A stretch of DNA of 64,000 nucleotides from Prorocentrum cordatum (taxonomy: Eukaryota; Sar; Dinophyceae; Prorocentrales; Prorocentraceae): positions 197,501 to 261,500 of the forward strand of contig CAUYUJ010020171.1 in assembly GCA_963575745.1 (NCBI GenBank). The letters run 5' to 3'. Position 1 is the stretch's first letter; each line of letters starts with the position of its first letter. The notes under the pieces were generated by a model. That model was not told the DNA's origin. It made no database searches and saw only the letters and a list, made by a program, of their open reading frames with translations. The translations under genes were made by a program, and so were the position numbers. This document shows positions 30,689 through 41,544 of this stretch, piece by piece.

Positions 30689-32107
30689 CAATCCAATGGA
30701 GGAGAAGAAGCTGTTAAAACAAGTACGGCAGTCTGCCAAACTTGACAAAACTGCTCGGGTGGATCAACAGATTGCTGCTGGAGATCGGGCTTCGCTCAAA
30801 CGTGCGTGCCGGCCAAAGCCGCGCAAACAAGGACGGCTAAGACATTTGCACGGCGACCTCGTTGGCGGCGCGGCCAGAGCAGACGCAATGGCAGAGCATT
30901 TCGAACAAATGCAATGGAAGGTGCGCCCGGCGACAGCTGTTACACGTCAGCCCTTGGGGCCGGTCTGGCCGGTCGCAGTGGAAGGTTTTACAGCGCGTGA
31001 GGTGGGTGCAGCGATATCCAAACACAAACAAGGAAAGGCGGCGGGGCCAGACGACATCCCAGCAGAGTATCGGAGAGCATTGGCACAGGACCCCAATGGG
31101 CTCGACACCATCACGAAATTGATCAACCAATGTTGGCGCGAGAGGGACATTCCAGAAGACTGGCGGCGCGCTGTCATTGCCACAATCTACAAAAACAAGG
31201 GCCCAGTGGATCAATGCGACAGCTATCGCCCTATCAGTTTGCTGTGCGTTCTGTGCAAATTGTTTGCGAGCTTATTGCTAAAGAGATTACAACAAGCAGG
31301 GGCCGAGGATAGATTGACTGGAACGCAGTATGGGTTTAGACGGCGAAGAGGTACACACGGCGCGGTTCATGCCGCCCGCAGACATAGAGCTAGCACATGC
31401 CGCCCGCGATGGTGCCGTGGCCCTTCTGGCGCTCGACTGGAAAAAGGCTTTCGACTCCATCAATGTGCAGGCTCTTCTCGATGCGCTCGCCGCATTTGGC
31501 GCGCCCCCACACATGCTGCAACTCATTGGGAATATGCGCGGCCCCCGTCGGTTCTGCGCGGCAGACGGGCCCCGGAGGTCAGAAGAACGGGGGCAACATT
31601 CCGGTATATCACAAGGGTGTCCATTGTCGCCGTTTTTGTTTGTGATGGTTATGAGAGTGCTCGTCAAAGACGCGGAGACGCACTTAGAAGACGACATTGC
31701 TCGAGCGCTGTCTTCCGGAAGCCTTTCGGTATTCCTGTGCGCTGACGATGCAGCATTAGTCGGGAGCAACGAGCGACATTTGCAACAGCTTTTGGATGCA
31801 GTTGCACGTGCAGGTGCAAATGTGGGAATGGAGCTACACTGGGACAAATTCCAATCGCTTCAAATACATTGTGATTTGCGCATTACCGATCCCGCTGGAA
31901 AACTCATAATTCCCACCGCGCACATGAAGTACTTAGGGGCCACGCTGCACGACGCCGGGAACATAAAAGGAGGACTTGGGGAGAAGGTTGGGCGTTGCAT
32001 GGGGGAATTTCAAAGGTATGCGCAGGCGCGGAAGTATACGTCCATCAGTTTGAAACGAAAGTTGGAAGTGTTTGGGGCACTGACTACAACCAAAGTAATG
32101 CATTTTT
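30648..32107 (+). pseudogene. LINE-A reverse transcriptase, frameshifted
   Basis: The first frame gives the finger region: KQGKAAGPDDIPAEY, IPEDWRRAVIATIYKNKG, then DSYRPISLLCVLCKL and GTQYGFRRRRGTHGAVHAAR. Around 31375 the reading moves to the frame of 31330-32109, which carries ALLALDWKKAFDSI (first catalytic Asp), GISQGCPLSPFLFVMV, FLCADDAALVGS (the two palm Asp residues; Cys replaces the usual aromatic before ADD) and MKYLGATLHD. A TGA at 32107 ends it. These are LINE reverse transcriptase motifs in the right order. The frameshift and stop indicate a degenerate copy. Confidence 0.85.
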
Positions 32108-32385
32108 GAAGTAGCGCATGGCTCAACAAAGCTGATAGACGCAGGCTCGATGGGTTCCAAGCCCGGTGCTTGCGTGTCATATTGGGCATCAAACCACCTT
32201 ACATTTCAAGAGTGCCAAACCAAACCACGCTGGAAAGAGCAGAACAAACACCTTACACAGAGCAGCTACTCAAGAGTCAATTGGCGCGGTTTGGAAAGAT
32301 TTGTCGCAGCAGCGATGCATATGTACTGAGACAACTTAATTTTGCGCCTCGCAGCGCGCGCCCAGCAACAAGCAATGTGAAATGA
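32108..32385 (+). pseudogene. LINE-A C-terminal segment
   Basis: Past the TGA the reading continues as SSAWLNKADRRRLDGFQARC, LRVILGIKPPYISRVPNQTT and LERAEQTPYTEQLLKSQLAR, the post-palm region that follows reverse transcriptase in this LINE type. It stops at 32383-32385. No RNase H and no A-rich tail are visible before ordinary sequence at about 32560. Confidence 0.7.
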
Positions 32386-32779
32386 TCTCGTGGCATACCG
32401 AGAAATGAATGGACAAAGTGTTTGTGCGACAAAGTTAAGCATTGCTTCCAATCAGAACAGCGCCTACTTGAAGCCATCATGGACCAAAAAAGCTTGGACA
32501 GAGTTTGCATCAAAATATAAGGATACATGCCCGTGAGCCCTGGCAGGCCGCTTTTTCACGTCATATAAATGCATTCATTTGTCAATCATCGTCATAGTTC
32601 TCCTCCTTTTCCCCTTCCCTCGTCCTCCCGGCGCGCATTTGGCGCGTCGGCGCTGTCCTGTCGGGCGTTTTGCGCGTCTCCTGTCTGTCTACGCGTTTGG
32701 CGTTGCCCGCTCGCTCGCAGAGTTGTCCTGCCCACGCGCGCTTGGCGCATGGCTGCTTCGTTCGTTCGTTCCAGTGCCG

Positions 32780-33880
32780 CCGCATCCCGTCAGGCGCAGC
32801 GCATCGTCGACGTTCTTGCTGCCGCGGTGCCCAGCTTGATCTTCTCGGCATGCGACGTCGGCAGCGCGTTCCTAAAAGCGTTTACTTCCGAGCAGGTCGC
32901 GAAGATTACAGGGGGGGGGCATTCCGAGCAGGGCGGCTGGACTTACCGCAGGGTGCGGCGAGGTTGATCCGCAAGTTTCCAGGGCTTGTGGATTTCGACC
33001 TGGCCGTGGACGCGCTGAAGATGGCCATGCCTGGCTTTGGGTTGAAGGGCGCGCCTCGTCTCTGGAACGCGCGGCCCACCGCGGTCTTGCAGATGTTGCA
33101 GCCCATGCCGCCGTTCACGGACTCGCCGATGTTTTGCAAGCGGCTGCGCCCACCCACTCGCAGCGAGCCGAATATCCGAAGCATCAGCGAGAGTGACGTC
33201 GACGAGCTGCATGTGAAGTTCAGCACTGAGGAGAATCCTCTTCGCGACCTTGCTTTTTCCGCGCAGCGCGCGCGGCAGACGTGGCGGGCGCGGGGAAGCA
33301 GGAGGTGGCTGAGACGTCCATGAACGCGCTGGAGGTCGAGCTTGGGTCTCTCATGCGTCAACTGCGTCGCTTCGAGCGCGGCGCGGCGCTTCGCCCGCGG
33401 GCGGGGGGCGGCGCGGCGAGCGCGACGCAGGGCCAGTACTTCAAGCAGCTGCGCCTGTCGAACATTTTTGCGGGGTCTGCCGACGGGCCATCGCAAGGGG
33501 AATGCGCGCACCGAGCAGGAGACATGCTCGGGAGCTGAACGGCGTAGCGAAGTGGCTACAGCGCACCCCGTGCACATTGGTTTACAGGGATCTACCTGTC
33601 CCGTGGTTGGCAGCTACCTTCCTGGATTCAGCATTCAGGGCCGCAGAGCCCGACCTTCTGACAGTTCGGGTTTCGGTTACTTTTGTTGCGCACGTTGAGT
33701 TCTTTGTGCGGAAATGCGGCAGATTTATACAGCATTGGATTTAGCGGTTGGAGGCAACCCCGTGCGTGTCGTTCTATGTTCAGTGCCAAGCTGGTAAGCC
33801 AAGATGATGGTACATCCTGCGCCCTGAGTTGGCACATGATGCTCAACGAGAGCAGCGCCGATCCAGTGGAGCCTGGGCTC
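32780..33880 (+). pseudogene. Ty1/copia reverse transcriptase-RNase H remnant
   Basis: Near 32840-32905 one frame reads FSACDVGSAFLKAFTSEQVA, matching the DVxxAFL start of copia reverse transcriptase. After a frame change near 32930 it continues LPQGAARLIRKFPG, then PGFGLKGAPRLWN, the counterpart of the copia YGLKQAPRxW motif. A degenerate SESDVDELHVKF near 33185-33220 stands where SxHVDDL is expected. A further frame (33535-33690) gives KWLQRTPCTLVYRDL and DSAFRA, and near 33750-33790 RQPRACRSMFSAKL resembles the RNase H segment. Gag, protease, integrase and LTRs are not seen. Heavily mutated and frame-broken. Confidence 0.6.
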
Positions 33881-33889
33881 TGGATCGTT

Positions 33890-35440
33890 CCCGATTAGGC
33901 TACAAGCTTGCACGGACAACCGAGGACTTTTTTAGTCGGTTGGTGCCGCAGAGTTCAAGCAGCCCACTGAACCTCATTGTATATCTTTGTTCAGCGCTGT
34001 GCGGGGACGGCTCGAGGCTGGCACGATCGACGCGGTCTGGTGGATAGACAATAGAGACATGATCCAAGGTTTTTTTGGACCGAAGGCGGCCTCAGCCGGG
34101 AACCAATCCTGAAGCTGTGGGCGGAAAGCGTTATTGCCTTCTGGGGCGATCCTCCGATGCATTTTCGGATGTGTCGCCGCGGTCCTGTTTAGCGATTGGT
34201 CTGACCATGAGTCCAGAGACAGGAGCCCAGAATTTGGTTGCAGCTTGTGCATCAGTGCGCGGATTTCCCCCCTCTGGGTTGTAGAACAACCTTCAGGAGG
34301 GGTGTCGCGGGTTCCTGCGTGCCTCCTGCGCCGTTCGAGTTTCGGCCGCGCTGTCAAACCTCAGGTGGCCGCAAAACGGTTCCCACATTTTGGCTTGACC
34401 TGGAGGTGCAAGTTACAGTGTCCAGTTGCATCGCTGCGTCTCGGTCTGTCGTCGATTTTGTCTATTCTGGGCTTGGCGGGCACGGTCTCCAGTGCTGCGC
34501 TCAGGCTTGGAGTTGATCTAGCACCAGGACAAAAACGGCGCGTGAAAAGGGGGCGCCCGTAAATTCTGGTGGAGGGCTCAGCAGTAGCGCGAACGTCATT
34601 TGATTATCCAGCGCTACCGTAGGCAGCTCCCCAATAAGAAATTGCGAGTATGCCATATTTTTACGCGCGGGGTTAGGCCAGGCCTGACTTTCGGGAGCAG
34701 TGAGCTAGGAGGGCCCTGTGTGTCGTGAAGTTCTCTCCGACTGGGGGCCGTCCCACACCGCCAAGGTTGTCCTCCATGTGGGCCCTGTTTGGAAGGCCAG
34801 CGTTGCCTCGGCCATTCAGTGGACAAACGTAGTTTGAAGGGCTACCACCCAACCCTCGACGGCTTCCTTCTCTGCGGCGAACTTGTGCGCATCTTCCAGC
34901 AGCTGGCCCTTCAGGTCGACGGCAATTTCTCTTGGCGGAGCAGCGGCGGCACGGTGCGCTGCGTGCTGATTTCGTTGCGCCGCATAGGATGGCGAGACAA
35001 GAATTTTTCGCGTTGGGGGCACGACCTGCACAGAGAGGCCGATTTGTTATATTCCTCTCCCGCCACGGTTGCTTCGCTTCTGCGCCAAGGTGCACAGAGG
35101 CATCACGGACGGCGCATGGCCCCGCAGCTTGCCGGCTTCTTAGGGACAGGGTTTGCGTTGACCCGATACGGACTATGGTTTCTCTGAGTTTCCCCCAAGA
35201 GCAAAATATCGTATCGCGAACTGTTTTTGCAGTGGGCTTTGGCCACAAGACATACTCGCGGTTTCCAGGTACCACAGCGACGGCCTGTGTCCACCTTGCG
35301 GGCAGCCCGATTCACCTTTCCACAGATTTTGGAAATGCAGCGACCGTGATGTTTCGCAAGCTCGGGAGAATGCGGCTCTGACTGGGCTTGTTGATGAAAC
35401 TTGTGCTTCCAGCCCTGAAGATGTGTGATTTTGGACCAGA
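33890..35440. other. No gene recognised; possible upstream part of the LINE remnant that follows
   Basis: Mixed sequence. Frames near 34790-35190 read EADLLYSSPATVASLLRQGA and similar, which could be the linker between reverse transcriptase and RNase H of the element whose RNase H begins at 35441, but no catalytic motif is present. Confidence 0.3.
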
Positions 35441-36701
35441 TTGATTTTTGATCACCCTGGATCGTCATGGCCGGTTCCGTCTTCGGAAATATCAGTTGAT
35501 TTTCAGGATTTGGACGGCGCCCCTCTTTCGCCGGAGGCCCTGGGGGACCTGCAGGAATGCGATGTGGTTGTAGACGGTTCTTGCTCTAGACATCAAATTC
35601 GGGACCTTTCTCGGGCGTCTTACGCGGGCGTGTGTTTAGGGGAAGGCGTCGCAACCCGAGCCAGATTTCAAGGCGTTGTCTGGGATGGTGTTCCACAGAC
35701 CCCTCAAGCAGGTGAACAGGTAGGACTGGCCATGCTGAGTTGCTTTGCTCGTTGTCCCTGGCAGCCCCGCTCTGATTGCCTTGGCGCCGTCAGCCTACTT
35801 GGTTCGGACCTAGTCAGCCAGCTTTCACACAGACATATCTATGCTGGCGCTCGCCGCGCCGCCATGCAACAGGGTGGCAATCAATTCGCATTGCCTGCTC
35901 AGCACACCCTGGCCCACCGAAGCCTCGAAGCTATTGAAGCTTTGCCGATGCATGATAAAACAAGTGGTCTTAGTAGTGATGCCGCGGACCGCCTGGCCAA
36001 GCATGCGTTGCTCAAGCGTCCTCAGCCCTCCGCGGATGGAGTTTCGAAGGTCGATTTGGTTCTGGTTAAGTGCAGAGCGATTGCGAGGGCCATCGCAACT
36101 ACATTGCCGCTCTTCCCCAAAGTGGAGATGAAGCGGACACCCCGCACACCCAAGCCCAGACGGCATGTTTTTTTTTCTGGACAGGTGGCACGATTGGGTT
36201 GTTGTGGAGGAGGGGTTTCTGATGCACGCAGTGCCTGTCGGTCAACTTTGATGGTGAGCCGTCGATGTTGGGATGCAAGGGCCTCCCAGAGTGCTACAAA
36301 AAGTTAGCTGTGGCAGAGAGCCGATTTGGGCACCGCCTTTCGGTGGCCATGGCCGATCAGTACAGGCCTCTTGTCTTCTGCTTGCACTGCGGGGCATACT
36401 CAAAAGAGGTGCAAACAACCTGCGCAAACCCTGTCCTCCCGCAGCCAGGCACATCGGCCTGTACGTTCTGCAGCGAATCCGTCGGGGATTAGATTCCCAC
36501 TACGTGTCGCGTGGCAGTGTAGGGCCAGCTCGACGTAGCGATGCTTCAGCCGTTGTATCTTTAGCCGCTTCGGCCGCTTCCAGTGTCTCTCTTGTGCCGC
36601 TCCGCCCACTCATCACCAATGACAGGCTGGTGGCCTTGCGTGCTCGGGTGTCCGCTCGGGAGCAGGCCAACTCAGAAAGACATGCCGGAATGGCCGCATG
36701 A
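35441..36701 (+). pseudogene. LINE 3' remnant: RNase H and Cys-rich tail
   Basis: The frame 35441-36307 reads DVVVDGSCSRHQIRDLSRAS (first Asp), GVVWDGVPQTPQAGEQ (Glu), RSDCLGAVSLL (Asp) and SSDAADRLAKHALL (last Asp), so all four RNase H active-site acids are visible. After about 36290 the frame changes and gives GHRLSVAMADQYRPLVFCLH, then CGAYSKEVQTTC, a CxxC-containing tail like that of the minus-strand remnant at 2617-4060. A final frame ends RLVALRARVSAREQANSERH and a stop near 36701. Reverse transcriptase is missing, as expected for a 5'-truncated insertion. Confidence 0.65.
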
Positions 36702-37734
36702 TCTGTTTGTTTTCGTTCACGTTACGTTGACGTTCTGCTTCAAGGGCCTACCTGAGGGAAAAAAGTTGCCGTGATGGCTCAAGGCTGGATTGAAGCCACA
36801 CCCGAAGCGATTGCACTCGGTAGTCTCACTTCCCTTTCGCGTGCATGTTCTGGCACTGCGGACGGGAGAAAACAACTCCTCCTCCTCCTCCTCCTCCTCG
36901 TACTCCTCCTCCTCCTCCTCCTCCTCCTCCTCCTCCTCTCCCTCCTATTTCTTCCTGTCCTTCTCCTTTCCTCCTTCCCCTACTCCTTTCCGGATCCGGG
37001 GCCTCGGGTCTGGGTGGACAGACGATTGTTTGTTGTCTTTTGGTCCTTTACCTTTTTTGTCGATTCAGTGGCCGTGACATCCTTCCGCCGTCTCCTCCAT
37101 CCTCGTCCTCTTTCCCTTTCATCCGTCATCCATCCTTCTCGTCCCCCCTCCCCCTCCCTCCTCCCTGTTCCACTTTCCGCCTCCCTGTTGTTTATGTCGT
37201 GTCGCCTTGCGGTCTGCTGTTTCCTTCGTCCTCCTCCCCTCGCCCTGCGCTGTCGCCGCGGCGGCGACGGCGGACGGCGAGGGAGAACACGCGTCGCCGC
37301 ACCGTGGAGGGCGGGGAAAATGCTCAGAGGTCCGCGCTTACACTCCCCCCATCGATGAAGAAAAAAAGGGCGTGAACAGAAACTCTCGGAGTTCCGCGCG
37401 GATTTCCTGGATCGGCGCTGGGCACTTTTAGCGGCGCCTCGAGTGCCGACCCTGGCGCGCTCTGCGCGCCAGGGAGGCGGGCCCAGTGCAGATCCGAGAA
37501 CTTTGCGCGGAGCCCCGACCAGCTGCCCTGTGGGGCAATTTCCGTCCCAGGCTCCTTCCTGAGCCCCGGGCGGGGCCCGACGCCGAGGCCACACCGCCGA
37601 CGGAAGCAGTCAGCTCCTCTCCGCTCCTGCCGCCGCGCCCTCCCTCTCCACCTCCCCGCCCTTCATCCCACCCCGCTTCCTCCATCTTCGCCGCCTTCCC
37701 CCCCGCCTCCGTCATCCCCCTTCCCCCTCCCTCC
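36702..37734. other. No gene recognised; CCT tract and a small dispersed repeat
   Basis: CCT repeats occupy 36877-36945. The stretch 37365-37470 (TCCGCGCGGATTTCCTGGAT, CGGCGCTGGGCA, then GCGCGCCAGGG-type sequence) recurs at 56745-56830 and partly near 7480. No domain in any frame. Confidence 0.45.
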
Positions 37735-37960
37735 CCCCTGCTCCTCCTCCTCCTCCTCCTCCTCCTCCTCCTCCTCCTCCTCCTCCTCGTCCTCCTCCTT
37801 CTCCTCCTCCTCCTCCTCCTCCTCCTCCTCCTCGCGCGCACTCTTCTCGATGTGGTCGTGCCATCTTCTCCTCCTCCTCCTCCTCCTCCTCCGCATCATC
37901 ATCCCCCTCTTCCTCTTTTTTGTCCTCTTCCTCTTCCTCCTCCTCCTCCTCCTCCATGCT
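37735..37960 (-). repeat. (CCT)n tract
   Basis: CCT repeats on the plus strand with a short CGCGCACTCTTCTCGATGTG break at about 37834-37865. They form the pyrimidine run directly before the exon candidate at 37977. Confidence 0.93.
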
Positions 37961-37976
37961 CCCCCTCTCGGGCCAG

Positions 37977-38045
37977 GCCGGCGTGAGGTCCCGGGTGCTC
38001 TTCGAGGCGCTGTCGCGGCGCCTGTGCGAGCGGCACAAGGACGCT
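37977..38045 (+). CDS. Candidate exon of a helical-repeat protein (a)
   Basis: After a long CCT tract and GGGCCAG the frame reads AGVRSRVLFEALSRRLCERH, then KD. Leu/Ala spacing fits an amphipathic helix. It is the first of several short plus-strand segments (38645, 40608, 47130, 50278, 51793, 53243, 54299, 58407, 60436) with the same character, preceded by pyrimidine tracts and AG. They resemble organellar RNA-binding helical repeats (RAP/OPR type) common in dinoflagellates, but the match is by pattern only. Confidence 0.38.
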
Positions 38046-38120
38046 GCCCCGCCGCCCCGCAGTGCTTTGCGCCGCACTGTGGAGGCCTCAATCGCTCGTG
38101 GCTGTGGGTCAGGGTTGCAC

Positions 38121-38310
38121 TTATGTCGGGCGTGCCCCCCTATAGGGGCATTCTCGACGGAAGATAAAACATACCTCCAAAAATACCCCCGAAAGGCCAA
38201 AAAAGATTGAAAAAATAGTCCCCAGACTATGTTTGGACTATTTTTGATTATGTTTTGTTTTTTCATTTTTCGTCGAAAATCCCCCTGTAGGGGGACACGC
38301 CCGACATAAG
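38121..38310. mobile_element. Inverted-repeat element family A, copy 2
   Basis: The left arm CTTATGTCGGGCGTGCCCCC and right arm GGGGGACACGCCCGACATAA are near-perfect inverses. The AT-rich interior has TAGTCCCCAGACTATGTTTG. 190 bp. Edges agree with insertion at TA. It lies between exon candidates 37977 and 38645. Confidence 0.92.
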
Positions 38311-38514
38311 TTTACATCCACATCCATGGCTCTTGGGTCTCTTGTGGAAGGGGTGCAGAACATCAGGGGCAACGCTTGGGGCGGATAGGATCGTCTTAGT
38401 GGGAACGCGCGGTCCCCATTCGCTCACTCATCGCCGATAGGGGGCCCGATCGGAGGGAGGTGGGAGGAAGGAGGAGGGAGGGAGGAGGGTGGAGAAGGGA
38501 GGAAGGAGTATGGA

Positions 38515-38618
38515 GTTCGAGGAGGAGGAGGACGACGAGGTAGGAGGAGTAAGTAGTATTGGGAGGAGGAGGAGGAGGCGAAGGAAAAGGAGAACGAGGA
38601 GGACGACGAGGAGCCCGT
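38515..38618 (+). repeat. (GGA)n/(GAC)n tract
   Basis: GGA repeats with GACGACGAG interruptions. Confidence 0.85.
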
Positions 38619-38644
38619 CAAACCGCAACCCCCCCCCCCGCGAG

Positions 38645-38727
38645 GAACTCGGCGCGTTGGATTGCTCGCGAGCCGCCTGGGGCCTACTGCGCGGCTCCCC
38701 CGCGCTGGCGGAGAAGGCCGCTGCTGG
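38645..38727 (+). CDS. Candidate exon of a helical-repeat protein (b)
   Basis: A C-rich run and GCGAG at 38640-38644 precede ELGALDCSRAAWGLLRGSPA, then LAEKAAAGI, with a possible donor ATC/GTCGCC at 38727-38728. DCSRAAWGLL with a Trp in the middle of a helix is close to the xxxAWALA pattern of RAP/FAST-type helical repeats. Downstream is a GTC microsatellite. Confidence 0.42.
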
Positions 38728-38729
38728 CA

Positions 38730-39040
38730 TCGTCGCCGTCGCTGTCGTCGCTGCCCCGCTCCGTCTTCTTGGTAGTCGTGGTCGTCGCCGTCGTCTGGAT
38801 CTGGGTCGTTGCGGTGGTCGTAGAAGTCGTCGTCGTCGTCGCCGTCGTCGTAGTCTGGGGCGTTGCCGCTGTAGTCGTCATCGTGGTCGTGGTGGTGGCG
38901 GTCGTCGTCGCTGCCGATCGCAGCCGACGATCGCTGATTGCTGCTCGCCGTCGCCCGCGCGCCTTCCCGCGGAGAGGTGTCGGGGAAGTCCGTCGTGGAG
39001 CCTTGTGTACGGGCTCGTCGTCGTCGTCGTAGTCCTCCTC
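38730..39040. repeat. (GTC)n-rich tract
   Basis: GTCGTCGTC-type repeats with GGTCGTCGCC variants. Minus-strand Thr-rich frames are repeat translations. Confidence 0.88.
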
Positions 39041-39099
39041 TTTCCCTTCCTCTTCCGGGACCCAGGCCTCTGACGTCGTCGTTGTCCTCAGCTTCGTTT

Positions 39100-39590
39100 T
39101 GCCCCGCTTCTTTCCTTCATCTGGAGCTTGTTCGGAGACTCGTGGAGGACTCTCTAGAGGGCCTTCTTGGTGCCTCGGGGGGGGGGGGTCGGGACGTTCG
39201 GGGACCGTCGGGTCTCGAGGCTTTCTTGGTCTACCGAAGTCTCCCGAGGAGGCTCGTTTGAACCATCTTGGGGAGTCTGGGCGCGTCTTGGGGCCATAGA
39301 TTGGAGCACTCTTCGGGCGGTTCCGGGTGTTCTTGGGGGGGGGGTACCGAAACATTTTGGGCCCATGCTGGTCCGCTTCTCGGGGCATGGTCCGAGCGGA
39401 TGGGCTTCGTGGGCGAAGAAACGTATACGTGTCCGTGGCCGCGCGTGCCGGGCCTCTGAGCGCGATCCCCCGCGGATGCGCGGCGCTTTTTTGCTGATGC
39501 CCCGGTGCGACTGCGTTTCCGCGGGATCGCGCCCTGGAATCGAGACCGCGATGTCGCTGATGCGGATATGCTCGCCGCCTGTAAGCGGGG
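39100..39590 (+). repeat. TTGGGG-rich segment and dispersed repeat shared with 13030-13245
   Basis: 39120-39380 uses the CTTGGTGCCTCGGGG/CTTGGGGCC vocabulary of 9840-11960. From about 39400 to 39590 the sequence aligns with 13030-13245. Confidence 0.55.
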
Positions 39591-39596
39591 GAGGAG

Positions 39597-40345
39597 GAGG
39601 AAGAGGACAAATGTCAACCCAAGTTTTACCAACGACTTTGCAATCAACCCTGCCTCCAATCTCCCTCCTCGCAGGCTCCTACAAGGATTCATTTTCACTG
39701 AAGGAAGTGCCCCGTTGGAAAACAAGCGTTTAAAAATCTCGATCTGTGCCAGAACACCATTAGTGGCGGGATTTCAACGCCGCGAGTCACCGTTACTGTT
39801 GCGTCTTGACCATCCTGAACCGTGCCAGAACATTATTTCTCGAACTTCAACACCACAATTCAACTGAATTGTGCCAACACAGTTTCTGGGACGGTAACTT
39901 TGAGAATCAGTGAAACTGCTGTGTACTCTTAAAACGAATGTGAGCAGTTTTCAGGCGAGAGTCACATTTGAAAAGGACTTAGCCTCCATCCTTGAAACCC
40001 TTGCACATTTTCATGACGCATGTGCGCGGCGCTAAGGCGAGAACCACAATTTGAAAAGGAGCAGCCCTCCATCACTGAAATTCTTTCAATGCATTATGGC
40101 GAGTGTTCGCGGCGCTACGGCGAGAGCCACATTTTGAAAACGACCTGCCTTGAATCCGTGAAACTTACGCATCCAAATGAAACGCGCATGTGTGCGGCGC
40201 TAAGGCGAGAGCCGCATTTTGAAAACCAGCCGTCCTCCATGTTTGAAACTGCTGCATCTTGTCAGCTTCAGGATCATAGCCGGTGAAACGCCTGGCCCGC
40301 CCCTTCGACTGGCCTCGGGGTGCGACAGGAAGGAGCCATTCGTGA
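39597..40345 (+). repeat. Composite dispersed repeat, copy 2
   Basis: Same order as copy 1 at 1005-1840: leader with CAACCCTGCCTCCAATCTCC, tandem units at about 39940, 40022, 40105 and 40190 with the GCGCGGCGCTAAGGCGAG core, and a closing GGGGTGCGACAGGAAGG. Four units here against five in copy 1. GGA tracts flank it on both sides. Confidence 0.82.
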
Positions 40346-40354
40346 GGAAACGAA

Positions 40355-40580
40355 ATGGAGGAGGAGGTTGAGGAGAAGAAGAAGGACGGGGAGGTTGAGG
40401 AGGAGGAGGAGGAGGAGGATGAAGAGGAGCAGGAGGAGGTTGAAGCGGAGGAGGAGGAGGTTAAAGCGCAGGAAGAGGGAGGGAGGAGGGAGGAGGAGGA
40501 GGAGGAGGAGGAGGAGGAGGAGGAGGAGGAGGAGGAGGAAGAGGAGGAGGAGGAGGAGGAAGAGGGGCGGAGGAGGAGGA
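40355..40580 (+). repeat. (GGA)n tract
   Basis: GGA/GAA repeats with GTTGAG interruptions. Confidence 0.93.
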
Positions 40581-40607
40581 TACGCACGTGTTCGCCTCTC
40601 GTGTCAG

Positions 40608-40795
40608 GCGGTGCTCCACGGCCCGGTGCGCGACCGCGTGCTGCAGCTGGGCCTGCCCGCCTTCGGCGGCGAGGAGCTCGCGCTGCTGCTGGGGGCGCTG
40701 GCCCGGGCGCCGCCGGGCGCGGCCGGCGTGGAGGCCGCCCGCGCGCCGCTCTGCCTGCCGCTCTGCCGCCCGCAGCTCGGTCCGCAGCATGGGTC
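40608..40795 (+). CDS. Candidate exon of a helical-repeat protein (c)
   Basis: After CTCTCGTGTCAG the frame reads AVLHGPVRDRVLQLGLPAFG, GEELALLLGALARAPPGAAG, VEAARAPLCLPLCRPQL. It is the longest and most protein-like of the set: codons nearly all end in G or C, and two helices (RDRVLQLGL, GEELALLLGALARA) are separated by a turn, as in alpha-solenoid repeats. The donor is not obvious, with candidates near 40790. Confidence 0.48.
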
Positions 40796-41001
40796 AGTCG
40801 GAAGCCGGGCAAGGGCTGCTAAGTTAAGTCAGCCGCAATCACGATATCCATGCAGCGCGCACACTCCGAGCGCGCGAGTGCCGTCAGGACGGTGAGCTCC
40901 GCGCGCCAGAGTGCCAAGTCGCTGAGCCTCGCGCGACGGACTTGAGCCGAGATGGCCAAGGACTCCTCCTCCTCCCTCCCCCCTCACTCCCCCCCCTAGC
41001 T
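40796..41001. other. No gene recognised
   Basis: Short GC-rich spacer before the next family A element; presumed intron. Confidence 0.4.
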
Positions 41002-41192
41002 TGATGTCGGGCGTGTCCCCCTACGGGGATTTTCGACGAAAAATTAAAAATACCCCCAAGATACCCCAAAGAGGCAACAAACATATTCAGAAAATAGTCC
41101 CCAAACTATTTTGGGACTATTTTTGTGACTATGTTGGGGTATTTTTTTTGTTTCGTCGAAAATCCCCCTGTAGGGGGACACGCCCGACTTAA
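41002..41192. mobile_element. Inverted-repeat element family A, copy 3
   Basis: Arms TTGATGTCGGGCGTGTCCCC and GGGGGACACGCCCGACTTAA. Inside, TAGTCCCCAAACTATTTTGG matches copy 2, as does the inner TTTCGTCGAAAATCCCCCTG. About 191 bp. Confidence 0.92.
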
Positions 41193-41385
41193 TGCTAAAC
41201 CCGTGGCTGCTAGAATCGACCTCCGGGAGGTTGTCTTCGTCCTTCCGAAGAAGCCCGTTGATTGTTTTGCGTGCCGCGCCTCATTCCGGGAGGAGGGCCG
41301 TTTTAGCAGCCACGGTTTTAGCAGCCTTCGCCTTGCTTTCGAGTCAGGGTGTCAGGGGCAACGATAGGGGGGAATAGGCATAAGG

Positions 41386-41544
41386 TTACGTCGGGCGTGT
41401 CCCTCTACAGGAGTAACAGTCAAAAGTAGTCAAAAATTAGTCTGGGGACGAATTTGCGACCATTTTTGGGAGTGTCTATAATATTGTTGGACTATGTTTT
41501 ATTTTTCGTTCAAAATTCGCCAATAGGGGACGTGCCCGACCTAA
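41386..41544. mobile_element. Inverted-repeat element family A, copy 4
   Basis: Arms TTACGTCGGGCGTGTCCCTC and GGGGACGTGCCCGACCTAA, interior with TTAGTCTGGGGACGAATTTG. Only about 190 bp separates it from copy 3. Confidence 0.9.

Noticed and set aside
36760-36785. GCCGTGATGGCTCAAGG as another DinoSL relict
   Set aside because: Only about nine contiguous bases match and it sits inside a LINE tail; likely chance.
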